In this document: positions 55,460 to 63,133 of the stretch, piece by piece
Layout: each line of letters opens with the position of its first letter
Position numbering within the stretch: the stretch's first letter is position 1
Source of the DNA: Lactobacillus sp.
GTDB lineage: Bacteria; Bacillota; Bacilli; Lactobacillales; Lactobacillaceae
Assembly: GCA_030455605.1 (NCBI GenBank)
Contig: JAKDPD010000007.1
Location: 1-63,133, forward strand
DNA: 63,133 nucleotides
Reading direction: 5' to 3'
The notes under the pieces: model-generated
Seen by the model: only the letters and a program-made list of their open reading frames with translations
Told to the model about the DNA's origin: nothing
Database searches by the model: none
Translations under genes and position numbers: made by a program

Positions 55460-56749
55460 TTATAACCTCCAAGGATCTTGCAAAACAATCGTCTGTTCCC
55501 GATCGGGTCCCACTGAAATCGTGACGAGTTTGGTCCCTGTGACCGTCTCAATCCGCCGTAAAAAGGCCTGCGCATTAGCAGGTAAATCTTCCCAGCGCTT
55601 AGCAGCCGTAATATCTTCATCCCACGCTGGCAATTCTTCATAAACTGGCTGACAACGCGTTAATTCTTTCAAACTAGCAGGATAATAATCAATCTTTTGA
55701 CCATCTAATTCATAAGCCGTACAAATTTTCACGGTCTTAAAGCCGCTAAAGACATCCAAAATGTTTAGGCTAAGGTGGGTAATACCAGCCACGCGTTTGG
55801 CATGCCGAAAAGCGACGGCATCAAACCAGCCAACCCGCCGCGGACGACCAGTCACTGTGCCATATTCATGCGCGATTTCGCGGATTCGATTGCCCGTCTC
55901 ATCGGTCAATTCGGTTGGGAAAGGACCAGCACCTACGCGGGTCGTATAGGACTTAACGACCCCAATTACAGTTTGAATCCGGTTGGCACCAACGCCAATC
56001 CCACTGGCAATCCCGCCTGAGATGGTATTAGATGACGTGACAAACGGATAAGTCCCCTCGTCCAGATCAAGCATAACCCCTTGGGCACCTTCAAATAGTA
56101 CCCGATCACCGGCATCAATGACGTTGCTTACGAGCACGGAAGTATCCGTGACACAGTCCTTTAATTTTTGACCATAAGCATAATAAGTGTCAAAAATATC
56201 TTCAAATTTTAAAGCTGGCTTGTGATAAACCTGGGTAAATAGTTGGTTCTTAAGTTCCAAATTAAAACGCAATTTTGCTTCAAAGGTATCTTTTTCTAAC
56301 AGATCACACATCCGAATCCCAATGCGTGAGGCTTTATCCATATAGGTCGGCCCAATCCCATTTTTTGTGGTACCGACGCGATTGGCGCCTTTAGCTTCTT
56401 CTTGATAAACATCTTGCAAAATATCATACGGCATAATGATATGAGCCCGGTTCGAAATTTTCAGCCCACTAATATCAATCCCGCTCTCCTGCAAATGTTG
56501 TAATTCCCCCAGTAACACTTCGGGATTAATCACGACGCCATTGCCGATGACGGAACCTTTGTTAGCGGCAAAAATTCCAGATGGTACGAGCCGCATCTTG
56601 AAAGTCCGACCCCCGAAATCAATCGTATGCCCCGCATTATTACCACCATTAGAACGAACGGCGTAATCAGCTATTTTACTCAAATAATCGGTAATCTTAC
56701 CCTTACCTTCGTCGCCCCATTGGCTACCTACAACTGCAACAACTGTCAT
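55460..56749 (-). CDS. purA: Adenylosuccinate synthetase
   Basis: This GTP-dependent enzyme of about 429 residues joins IMP and aspartate. The N-terminal [17 protein letters not shown]-binding NNAGHT and [11 protein letters not shown], and C-terminal VGWFDAV motifs are present. The ATG at 56749 follows GAGGTGGATAAG; the 23 extra upstream codons include the promoter and are not part of the protein. Confidence 0.97.
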   Translation of the reverse strand: MTVVAVVGSQWGDEGKGKITDYLSKIADYAVRSNGGNNAGHTIDFGGRTFKMRLVPSGIFAANKGSVIGNGVVINPEVLLGELQHLQESGIDISGLKISNRAHIIMPYDILQDVYQEEAKGANRVGTTKNGIGPTYMDKASRIGIRMCDLLEKDTFEAKLRFNLELKNQLFTQVYHKPALKFEDIFDTYYAYGQKLKDCVTDTSVLVSNVIDAGDRVLFEGAQGVMLDLDEGTYPFVTSSNTISGGIASGIGVGANRIQTVIGVVKSYTTRVGAGPFPTELTDETGNRIREIAHEYGTVTGRPRRVGWFDAVAFRHAKRVAGITHLSLNILDVFSGFKTVKICTAYELDGQKIDYYPASLKELTRCQPVYEELPAWDEDITAAKRWEDLPANAQAFLRRIETVTGTKLVTISVGPDREQTIVLQDPWRL

Positions 56750-56786
56750 CTTATCCACCTCATCTAATCCGTTTATTACGTCGAGT

Positions 56787-56815
56787 ATTCTAACAAGTCC
56801 TACCGGATTAGTCAA
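56787..56815 (-). promoter_or_regulatory. purA promoter
   Basis: On the minus strand TTGACT (56810-56815) and TAGAAT (56787-56792) are separated by exactly 17 bases. The -35 lies four bases from PurBox 1. Confidence 0.82.
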
Positions 56816-56818
56816 CAT

Positions 56819-56863
56819 AAATACGAATTATATATTCTATAGGTATTTTAATAGTTCGCATTT
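56819..56863. promoter_or_regulatory. Paired PurBox (PurR operator)
   Basis: AAATACGAATTATA (56819-56832) and, inverted, AATAGTTCGCATTT (56850-56863, reading AAATGCGAACTATT on the other strand) each fit the PurBox consensus with central CGAA. They are 17 bases apart, the spacing used by Bacillus-type PurR. They sit exactly between the divergent purA and guaC promoters. Confidence 0.82.
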
Positions 56864-56866
56864 TTA

Positions 56867-56895
56867 TTGACTTTAAGGCGAGCCTTGCGTATATT
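56867..56895 (+). promoter_or_regulatory. guaC promoter
   Basis: TTGACT (56867-56872) and TATATT (56890-56895) are separated by 17 bases. PurBox 2 ends three bases before the -35. Confidence 0.82.
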
Positions 56896-56931
56896 AGAAG
56901 TCGGTTCGATAAACGCAGCAAGGAGCACGCA

Positions 56932-57921
56932 ATGAGTAATTATTTCAGCATGGAAGCCTTTGATTACGACGATATTCAATTGGTTCCGAATAAGGGAATT
57001 ATCCAAAGTCGGCATGAAGCCGACACTCGGGTCAAGTTTGGAAACCGAACATTTAAGATTCCAGTGGTCCCAGCCAATATGGCTAGTGTGATTGATGATA
57101 ACTTGGCCATCTGGCTCGCTCAGAACGACTACTACTATGTCATGCATCGGTTTCAGCCCGAAAAGCGGCTGGCTTTTATTCAAATGATGCAACAAAAGGG
57201 GCTATTTGCCTCAATCTCAGTGGGCATCAAGGATAATGAGTACGCCTTTATTGATCACCTCGTGAAGGCTCAGGTCACACCTGAATATATCACCATTGAC
57301 GTCGCCCATGGGCACTCGGTCTTTGTCATTAAAATGATTCATTACATTAAGGAACATTTACCACAAGCCTTTTTAACCGTTGGGAATGTGGCTACACCTG
57401 AAGCGGTGCGCGAATTAGAAAATGCCGGTGCTGATGCCACTAAAGTCGGTGTCGGACCTGGTAAAGCCTGCATCACAAAACTTAAAACAGGATTTGGCAC
57501 GGGCGGCTGGCAATTAGCGGCCTTGAGAATGTGCGGCAAGGTCGCCCGCAAGTCGCTTATTGCTGACGGCGGCATTCGCCATAACGGGGATATTGCCAAA
57601 TCAATTCGCTTTGGCGCTAGTATGGTCATGATTGGCTCAATGCTCGCTGGGCACCGTGAATCGCCCGGTAGTATCATTAAGATTGATGGCAAAACTTACA
57701 TGCAATACTGGGGTTCAGCCAGTGAAGTGCAAAAGGGGGCATATCGCAACGTTGAAGGTAAACAGATGTTAGTCCCTTATCGCGGTAAGATTGCGGACAC
57801 CCTGATCGAAATGCAGGAAGATCTGCAATCAGCCATCTCGTATGCTGGTGGTAAAGATCTAGACGCAATTCGCAAAGTGGATTACGTCATTGTTAAAAGT
57901 AATATCATGGATGGTGATTAG
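56932..57921 (+). CDS. guaC: GMP reductase
   Basis: This 329-residue TIM-barrel enzyme converts GMP to IMP with NADPH. The active-site cysteine loop [20 protein letters not shown] near residue 180 distinguishes it from IMP dehydrogenase (no CBS domains, short length), and it belongs to the Gram-positive GuaC type. AAGGAG precedes the ATG. It is divergent from purA and shares a PurBox region, linking guanine salvage to AMP synthesis. Confidence 0.96.
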   Translation: MSNYFSMEAFDYDDIQLVPNKGIIQSRHEADTRVKFGNRTFKIPVVPANMASVIDDNLAIWLAQNDYYYVMHRFQPEKRLAFIQMMQQKGLFASISVGIKDNEYAFIDHLVKAQVTPEYITIDVAHGHSVFVIKMIHYIKEHLPQAFLTVGNVATPEAVRELENAGADATKVGVGPGKACITKLKTGFGTGGWQLAALRMCGKVARKSLIADGGIRHNGDIAKSIRFGASMVMIGSMLAGHRESPGSIIKIDGKTYMQYWGSASEVQKGAYRNVEGKQMLVPYRGKIADTLIEMQEDLQSAISYAGGKDLDAIRKVDYVIVKSNIMDGD

Positions 57922-57955
57922 CCCTCTTGGCTAACCGCCATTTTTATTTTGGGGC

Positions 57956-57983
57956 TTGGCAAGACGCCCATTTATGCTATAAT
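57956..57983 (+). promoter_or_regulatory. Promoter of the tRNA-Arg/tRNA-Pro pair
   Basis: TTGGCA and TATAAT are separated by 16 bases, 17 bases before tRNA-Arg. Confidence 0.8.
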
Positions 57984-58000
57984 GGTTCAGTTAGCTATTT

Positions 58001-58074
58001 GCACCCTTAGCGCAACTGGATAGAGTGTCTGACTACGAATCAGAAGGTTGTAGGTTCAAGTCCTACAGGGTGCA
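58001..58074 (+). tRNA. tRNA-Arg (anticodon ACG)
   Basis: This 74-base cloverleaf has acceptor GCACCCT/AGGGTGC, anticodon loop CTACGAA (ACG, read as ICG after deamination) and T arm GTAGG-TTCAAGT-CCTAC. The 3' CCA is not encoded. Confidence 0.97.
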
Positions 58075-58079
58075 CTTGA

Positions 58080-58153
58080 CGGGAAATGGCTCAGCTTGGT
58101 AGAGCACCTGGTTTGGGACCAGGGGGTCGCAGGTTCAAATCCTGTTTTCCCGA
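58080..58153 (+). tRNA. tRNA-Pro (anticodon UGG)
   Basis: This 74-base cloverleaf has acceptor CGGGAAA/TTTCCCG, anticodon stem CCTGG/CCAGG with loop TTTGGGA (TGG) and T arm GCAGG-TTCAAAT-CCTGT. It is five bases after tRNA-Arg. The decaying maltose region begins just after its terminator. Confidence 0.97.
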
Positions 58154-58161
58154 TGATAAGC

Positions 58162-58197
58162 AAAAAAGCCGCAACCAGTAGCGTTGCGGCATTTTTT
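58162..58197 (+). terminator. Terminator of the tRNA operon
   Basis: AAAAAAGCCGCAAC / GTTGCGGCATTTTTT stem with T run. Confidence 0.9.
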
Positions 58198-58556
58198 GTA
58201 TCCAATTACACAAGATTCTTGACGCTACCTGTTTTGTATGCTTCCAAAATATTTGGTAATCCCCAACCTTTCACGACTGCAATTGGCTCAGCAGACATCA
58301 GCAGTATTCGATTACTAAATGGTGCAAAAGGTGTTGGCATTTCTGTCTCTGAGAATCTATCAATTGTGATCATCGATTGGACAGAATTAACCCAATTAGC
58401 ACGTCCTATTTTAGCACCTGTGCAGTAAAAATTTACACAGATGGATGAATTAGCTATTACGGCTCTCGTTGATCACATACAACAACGTATACCGTAACTT
58501 TTACCGATATCACACTCAATCAGGGCAATACGGTGGCAAATGTTAATTAAAACAAC
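58198..58556 (+). other. Gene-free stretch with a coding-like remnant
   Basis: No intact gene is visible. One plus-strand frame is open without a start from 58198 to 58427 (LPVLYASKIFGNPQPF, ADISSIRLLNGAKGVGI) and resumes briefly after a TAA as MDELAITALVDHIQQRIP. It reads like the C-terminal end of a lost enzyme, perhaps of the M20 peptidase type, but I cannot identify it. Confidence 0.35.
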
Positions 58557-58595
58557 AAAAGAGTGTCAGTGTTTTTATGTACTGACACTCTTTTT
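58557..58595. terminator. Terminator at the end of the maltose operon
   Basis: AAAAGAGTGTCAGT / ACTGACACTCTTTTT is a strong stem overlapping the pgmB stop codon. Confidence 0.88.
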
Positions 58596-59272
58596 AGTTA
58601 TCTGTTGCATTTTAGCTTCAATATTTGCTAATGTCACTTCTGAAGTAGACTCAAAATTCAGATCCGCTCCTGACAACACATCTGAAATACCAACTGCTAG
58701 TGATGTTTCACCTGCGCCATTGATTGAGGAAATTCCAGCAGCTGAATCTTCCAATCCAATGACATTTTCTGGATCTAAATGTAAGACTTCCGCAGCACGA
58801 ACGAAGATTTCAGGATCAGGTTTCCCCTTTGTCAAAGTGGCGGGATCAACAATGCCAACAAAATATTCGGTCAATCCCAAATGATCTAGAATCATTGGTG
58901 CGTTTTTAGAAGCTGATGCCACCGACATTGTATAGCCAGCTTCCTTAGCTGATTGAATGAAATCTTTCATGCCAGGCAAAATATCATCTTCAGTCAATGT
59001 TGAAATGAGTTGTTGATAATTATGATTTTTCTTTTCTGCTAATGCTTCTTTATCTGCTTGAGAAAAATCATCGGCATGTCCCCAGCATCAAAAATCATTT
59101 GCAAGGAAGCCATGCGACTGATGCCCTTCAAACCTTCAGCCAATTCTGGTGTCCAAGTTGTGCCAACCTCATCAGCTGTTTGATGCCAAGCTTCACCATG
59201 AAAGCGCGCCGTGTCAGCAATAACGGCATCTAAATCAAAGGCAAAACCTTTAATATCTGAAAATTTAGCCAT
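58575..59272 (-). pseudogene. pgmB: Beta-phosphoglucomutase, frameshifted
   Basis: The enzyme (HAD family, about 220-230 residues) converts beta-glucose 1-phosphate from maltose phosphorolysis to glucose 6-phosphate. The N-terminal fragment from 59272 has FDLDAVIADTA, with both catalytic Asp but Gly to Ala after them, and runs to DAGDM. The frame then shifts near 59073-59077. The other frame continues DDFSQADKEALAEKK into TEDDILPGM, SVASASKN, KGKPDPEIF and GLEDSAAG. A single missing base (ATG-CC for ATG-GCC) explains it. It is last in the malT-malP-galM-pgmB operon, and its ribosome binding site lies in the end of galM. Confidence 0.92.
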
Positions 59273-59274
59273 TT

Positions 59275-60258
59275 TTATTTATCCTCGCTTTTTTTAATTT
59301 GGTAAGTTACAGTATATGTTTTTGTTTCATTTGCTGGCAAAACAATATCACCAAAGCCTTCATGATTAACCGCATCAGGCAAGGTCTGCATCTCAATAGC
59401 AAGCGCTGTTTTAATGTCACTGCTATCGTCAGGATTGGCAGTGAATACAACCACACCATTGCGATCTGAATCCACTGTCAAGGTCAAACTTTCATCGGGT
59501 GAAGTTAGTCCTACTCCCTCCCCTTGACGGCTGGGATCTAATACCCAAGCATCATCGTAATGCTCTTATCCCAAGGCATGCAAATGCGCAAAATCAAATT
59601 TTGTATTTTGATTATCAATCACGTTACCGGTTGGAATCGTGTGATTATCAACTTCAAGATGTTGACGTGATGCAATTTGTAATTTATGCTGACTGATATC
59701 TTGATCCTTACCAACTAAATTAAAGTAGACATGCGTCATTGGATTGAACAATGTATTCTCGGTTGAAACGCCACTAAATATAATGTCTAAACGATCTTCA
59801 TCGTCCAATCGATAGGTCACTTGGGCAGCTAATTGTCCGGCGAATTCATCATCAAAAGTACGTGTGAAATTAATTTCCGCCGCTGTACCCAAATTTCTTG
59901 CTTCACCGTGCCAATTAACCGCATCAAAGCCATTAATGCCAGAGTGTAAAACATTGCCATGATCATTTGGCGTTAATGTAAAATGTGCCCCATTAATATC
60001 ATAATCAGTTTTTGATAGACGACCACCAACACGACCAATTGTATTTCCAAAATGGAATGGATTATCTAAATACGCGGCTAAATCATCAAATTGGACTAAC
60101 AATTCTTGTTTGACACCATCACGTTCAACGGAAAACGATTGCCAAGTTGCCCCGTATGAAATTGCAGTAATCTGTGTGTGCTTGATATTTTCTAGGGTAA
60201 ACGCCGTCACGACTTTTCCGTCAGGTAATTGCCCAAAATCCTTCTCTACTACTTTCAT
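59275..60258 (-). pseudogene. galM: Aldose 1-epimerase (maltose mutarotase), interrupted by TAA
   Basis: GalM interconverts alpha and beta sugar anomers and commonly accompanies maltose phosphorylase. From the ATG at 60258 (after GGAAAGGATATC) the frame has GNTIGRVGGRLS, NVLHSGINGFD, THVYFNLVG and reaches FAHLHALG. A TAA at 59566-59568 follows. The same frame continues with EHYDDAWVLDP, which holds the usual (H/Y)D..W region, to 59275. Total 327 codons, full length. CAA to TAA is the simplest single change. Confidence 0.92.
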
Positions 60259-60311
60259 GATATCCTTTCCTGCTATACAGCAAATGAGCAATTCCTCGCT
60301 CATCATGCTTA

Positions 60312-61011
60312 TTACTTTGTCAATTCGACATCTTGCCCTGATAGGTCAATCACTAATGGTTCACCTGAAATCAAGTCAACATGTGCACCTTGACCATCGA
60401 CTGACACTTCCAAAACATGACCGCGGAATACCAAACGGAAAGCATATTTTGTCCAAAACTTGCCAAAACTTTTCATCATAATTTGAATCTTCATTGACAA
60501 CGTCAGCGTCGATACTAGCATCAAAACGAATTGTGTGCGTTTGACCATCAGCAGATGACAACTCATAGTGAATATCTGCCAATTCCTTCACTGCTGCTGA
60601 AACTAAGCGCGTGATTTTAAACGTTACGCCAAACACAGTAAACGTTCGATTCAAAACACCATTTTTCATATCCAATGATACTTCAAAATCAGTCACATCA
60701 TTCTTAGCTAGATCAACTTGATTGCCATCAACGTAAATGTCTGCTTTGACATAGTTTAGCGCATTGATAGCTTTTCCAAAGTAAAGCGGATAACCATTTT
60801 TCCACCAACCGACACGTGTTTTGTCTGGAAACCAAACACCACCAACGTAAATACCTTGATGTGTGTCACCGGAATAGACTTCTTCGAACATGCCACGCAT
60901 GCCCATGTATTCGTTGCCCAAACTCGTCATAGATTCTTGGAGACGTTTATCTTCGGGATTCAAATCATGTGATGTAACTGTCCAAGGATCAACTTCAAAA
61001 ATTCGTTTCAT
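60312..61011 (-). pseudogene. malP: Maltose phosphorylase with the catalytic domain deleted
   Basis: GH65 maltose phosphorylase (about 750 residues) splits maltose to glucose and beta-glucose 1-phosphate. Here the N-terminal ~185 residues (MKRIFEVDPWTVTSHDL, GNEYMGMRGMFEE, GIYVGGVWFPDKT) are joined directly, out of frame, to the last ~45 residues (YAFRLVFRGHVLEVSV, DLISGEPLVIDLSG). About 500 codons including the catalytic barrel are missing. The junction lies at a CCAAAACTT direct repeat (60453-60461 and 60463-60471 on the plus strand), consistent with deletion through short homology. Confidence 0.93.
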
Positions 61012-61043
61012 AAGACTTTCTACCTCTTCCATTTTTCGAATGC

Positions 61044-61101
61044 TTAGCTTCAGCGCTAATATCTACGACGACCGATCCCACATATTAACGCCGAAGCGTT
61101 A
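61044..61101 (-). other. Two stem-loops between the maltose transporter and malP
   Basis: The 94-base gap carries two perfect small hairpins: TTAGC/GCTAA-type (61044-61059) and TAACGC-TTCG-GCGTTA (61086-61101, a UUCG tetraloop on the minus strand). Neither has a T run. They resemble mRNA processing or stability elements rather than terminators. Confidence 0.5.
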
Positions 61102-61105
61102 GCCA

Positions 61106-62431
61106 TTATTGTGCATCTACTGGATTACTGTGAATTTCATTGATAAGCCCAACACTAACAGCACCAATTAACATTAAGATTCCGGATACTAAGATCATTG
61201 ATGGGAAATGTGAACCAAGTGCAGGAAATAGTGCAAAACTAGCAACCGAAGCTAGAATTTGCGGCAAGCAAATTGAACCGTTAAACAATCCTAGATACGT
61301 ACCCATGTGATCACCAGGCAATGCGTTGGTTACCATAATGAATGGGTATGCCATCATACCTGCCCATGAAATACCGATTAAAATAAATGAACCAATCAAC
61401 AAATACTGTGAGTGAATAAAGAATACCGATGTGAAACCAATTGCCCCTAAAAAGAGTGACAAAGCATAACCCGTTTTATTTTTAGTTGCTGGGATTTTTG
61501 ATAAGACTAGTGACCACACGACGGCCGCAATAGCATAAACCGCTGACATGATACCAAACCAATTACCACCATTCTGATACCCAGCCGTTGTTGGATCAGT
61601 TGCATGGAAAATATTGTCTGCCACAGCACCAGTACCATATGTCCACAAATATTGGAATGCCATCCAAAATGTTTTTGGTGCACGCTTTAACAAAGTCAGG
61701 AAGCCACCTTCACCATCATCTGGTGTATTCAAAGCATAGCCATGATATAACTCATAAGTGGCATCATCGTATTCTTTCACGTTAAAGACTGCAATTAGTG
61801 AAAAGATAACTAAGACTAACGCACCAACATAGAATGAAATAATCACAGAAGCTGGAACCTGACCTTTAGGTGCTGTATTAGCAACACCAATCGCTGTCAG
61901 CAAGAATGGAAAAATTGTTGCCAGGACAGACCCTGTATTAGATAAGAAACTTTGAATTGAGTACGCGTATGATTTTTGGTCTTCATTAACCATGTCACCC
62001 ACAACCATCTTGAAGGGTTGCATTGCAACATTAGAACTCAAATCCATGAACAAAATTGTGATTGCTCCAAACCACAAACCAGCAGTAGTTGAAAAACCAA
62101 AACTACCTGAATTAGGCAACAAGAACATCACAATAACTGCCACAAGAGCGCCAACCAATAGGTAAGGCATTCGACGACCAAAGCGTTTTGTCCAAGTGCG
62201 ATCTGAAAAATAACCAACTAGTGGTTGAACAAACAACCCTGCCAATGGTGGTAGGATGAAGAAAAATCCTAACTTAGTGGGATCAGCACCCAAGGTCTGA
62301 AAAATACGTCCCATTTGGGAACTCTGCAATGAAAATGCAATCTGCACGCCCAAAAATCCAAAACTCAGCATCCAAATGGTGCTTAGCGGCAGGTTTGGCA
62401 ACCCCTGCCCTTTTTTCTTATCTACCATCAT
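61106..62431 (-). CDS. malT: MFS maltose/glycoside-type transporter
   Basis: This symporter of about 441 residues has 12 membrane segments. The N-terminus WMLSFGFLGVQIAFSLQSSQM and the loop GYFSDRTWTKRFGRRMPY match the maltose transporter family that precedes maltose phosphorylase in lactobacilli and leuconostocs. The ATG at 62431 (or the adjacent ATG) follows GGAGGAATTA. It is the only intact gene of the maltose operon; without downstream enzymes its physiological use is unclear. Confidence 0.9.
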   Translation of the reverse strand: MMVDKKKGQGLPNLPLSTIWMLSFGFLGVQIAFSLQSSQMGRIFQTLGADPTKLGFFFILPPLAGLFVQPLVGYFSDRTWTKRFGRRMPYLLVGALVAVIVMFLLPNSGSFGFSTTAGLWFGAITILFMDLSSNVAMQPFKMVVGDMVNEDQKSYAYSIQSFLSNTGSVLATIFPFLLTAIGVANTAPKGQVPASVIISFYVGALVLVIFSLIAVFNVKEYDDATYELYHGYALNTPDDGEGGFLTLLKRAPKTFWMAFQYLWTYGTGAVADNIFHATDPTTAGYQNGGNWFGIMSAVYAIAAVVWSLVLSKIPATKNKTGYALSLFLGAIGFTSVFFIHSQYLLIGSFILIGISWAGMMAYPFIMVTNALPGDHMGTYLGLFNGSICLPQILASVASFALFPALGSHFPSMILVSGILMLIGAVSVGLINEIHSNPVDAQ

Positions 62432-62574
62432 TAATTCCTCCAAAATTTTTTGAAACATAACTGATTTGCTCTAATCATGCACCATTTATATGAACAATTC
62501 GTGATGAAACTGTTTTTTTTAGAAATCAGGAACATGTTCTGAACACCAATATATGTAACTGTTTATAATTTTGT

Positions 62575-62603
62575 AGTATAGAACATTTGGATAATTAATG
62601 GAA
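62575..62603 (-). promoter_or_regulatory. malT promoter
   Basis: On the minus strand TTCCAT (62598-62603) and TATACT (62575-62580) are separated by 17 bases. The -35 overlaps a cre-like site. Confidence 0.6.
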
Positions 62604-62612
62604 GCGCTCGCA
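62599..62612. promoter_or_regulatory. cre-like operator 1
   Basis: TGGAAGCGCTCGCA fits the catabolite-responsive consensus TGWNANCGNTNWCA with two deviations and overlaps the -35 of the malT promoter. Confidence 0.65.
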
Positions 62613-62615
62613 CAA

Positions 62616-62629
62616 TGTTAACGATAACA
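62616..62629. promoter_or_regulatory. cre/MalR-type operator 2
   Basis: TGTTAACGATAACA fits TGWNANCGNTNWCA at every position and lies in a longer palindrome (ATGTTA..TAACAT). It may be bound by CcpA or by a LacI-family maltose regulator; no such regulator gene is in the window. Confidence 0.7.
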
Positions 62630-63133
62630 TTATGCAAATTTATTGTTTATCGAACAGCTATAGCTGCTGAAATGCTGGTATTTCCTAATTCTATCGTTTT
62701 TTGATTCAATTTAAGAAATAATTTGTGCGACAATTTTTTCAACAATTAAGGCAAACGCTTGTCTTATGGGTGTTTAATTTCGGCTGAACCGCACTTAGCA
62801 CAACAAGTGCAATCTAATCGCTCGCACGGATAATCGTAGTCGGCAATTAGAAATTGTGCATTAAGTTCAATACTAATCTAACGATAAAACAATATAATAA
62901 ATATCACGATATCCCTGCCGGCACATATATTCAGTCGTTTATTCAATGCCTGCTCGATTATTCACGTCAATAGATTGTGTCTCTGCCGTAATATCTAAGC
63001 TAATTTTCAGTGTCTAACCTTTTTGTTGTAAATTATAGCTAATCGAATCAATAATTCGGTTCAACTGTTGTAACATCTTCTAAGAAGCTGTCTAAAATCT
63101 CTTAAGTAATAGTGCTAAAAACGCTAAAACGAC

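Larger units (their letters stand above)
62432..63133. other. Upstream region of malT, otherwise gene-free
   Basis: Besides the malT promoter and operators (62575-62629) and small palindromes in the leader (GAACATGTTC, TGTTCTGAACA around 62530-62545), I see no intact gene. Minus-strand fragments such as LNRIIDSISYNLQQKG, KISLDITAETQSIDVN and DYDYPCERLDCTCC are open but broken by stops, which suggests an eroded gene. It may be the remains of a divergent regulator or of a transposase; I cannot identify it. Confidence 0.4.

Noticed and set aside
57918-57950. Terminator of guaC (TTAGCC / GGCTAA)
   Set aside because: The stem is only six base pairs and the T-rich run is seven bases away, so the evidence is too weak to list.
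62747-62762. GGCAAACGCTTGTC as a third cre site
   Set aside because: Only the AAACGCTT core fits; the outer TG and CA are missing.
62640-63133. A transposase or regulator gene at the window end
   Set aside because: Fragments on the minus strand look protein-like but are interrupted by several stops and no family can be named, so it is listed only as an eroded region.

Overview
The window is a gene-dense, low-to-moderate GC stretch of a Firmicute chromosome, almost certainly a lactic acid bacterium of the family Lactobacillaceae. The evidence is PepF, PepN and a C69 dipeptidase, a Dlt operon, a ParA/ParB/Noc/RsmG block, a Lys-type MurE next to an aspartate racemase, DUF1129 and DUF951 proteins, PurBox and cre-like operators, and AGGAGG-type ribosome binding sites. 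The mix of hemH, guaC and a murE-racemase pair fits the Latilactobacillus (sakei/curvatus) neighbourhood. That genus-level guess is inference and low confidence.

Layout. 1-7000: pepF, a Zn/Mn-type ABC permease and ATPase, and a UvrA-like ATPase paired with a DUF2075 P-loop protein. 7119-10747: the fructose operon fruR-fruK-fruA. 11021-11992: a ferrochelatase gene interrupted by one in-frame TGA. 12016-19963 (minus strand): an envelope-themed run of murE plus aspartate racemase, a VanR/VanS-like two-component system and a heterodimeric ABC exporter. 20071-25433: DUF1129, ychF, DUF951, parB, parA, noc, rsmG. 25560-35548: CvpA, ApbE, a tyrosine phosphatase, two FMN reductases with a TetR regulator, a C69 dipeptidase, a self-regulated TetR-ABC export operon with two clear operators, YaaA and a shrunken fucosidase-like protein. 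35656-44459: tRNA-Val, a DUF4931 protein, an L,D-transpeptidase, pepN, a minimal Apf-like secreted protein, an MFS transporter and a LysR regulator. 44577-48958: the D-alanylation operon dltX-A-B-D, in which dltC is reduced to 13 codons. 48984-54070: a second tyrosine phosphatase, glpK, a pyridoxal/HMP kinase, an orphan GatD-like amidotransferase and a frameshifted EamA transporter. 54164-57921: purB and purA divergent from guaC, with a paired PurBox between two good promoters. 58001-58153: tRNA-Arg and tRNA-Pro. 58154-63133: a decaying maltose-utilisation island. Its transporter is intact, but maltose phosphorylase has lost its catalytic domain, the epimerase carries a stop codon and beta-phosphoglucomutase is frameshifted.

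Two themes stand out. One is the cell envelope: MurE and racemase, L,D-transpeptidase, Apf-like protein, Dlt, GatD, VanRS-like regulators. The other is gene decay: hemH, dltC, eamA, malP, galM and pgmB each carry a distinct, readable lesion. I found no CRISPR array, intact transposase, prophage or clearly new multi-gene system. The most notable observations are the dlt operon without dltC, the step-by-step wreckage of the maltose operon behind an intact, cre-controlled transporter, and the clean divergent PurBox architecture.
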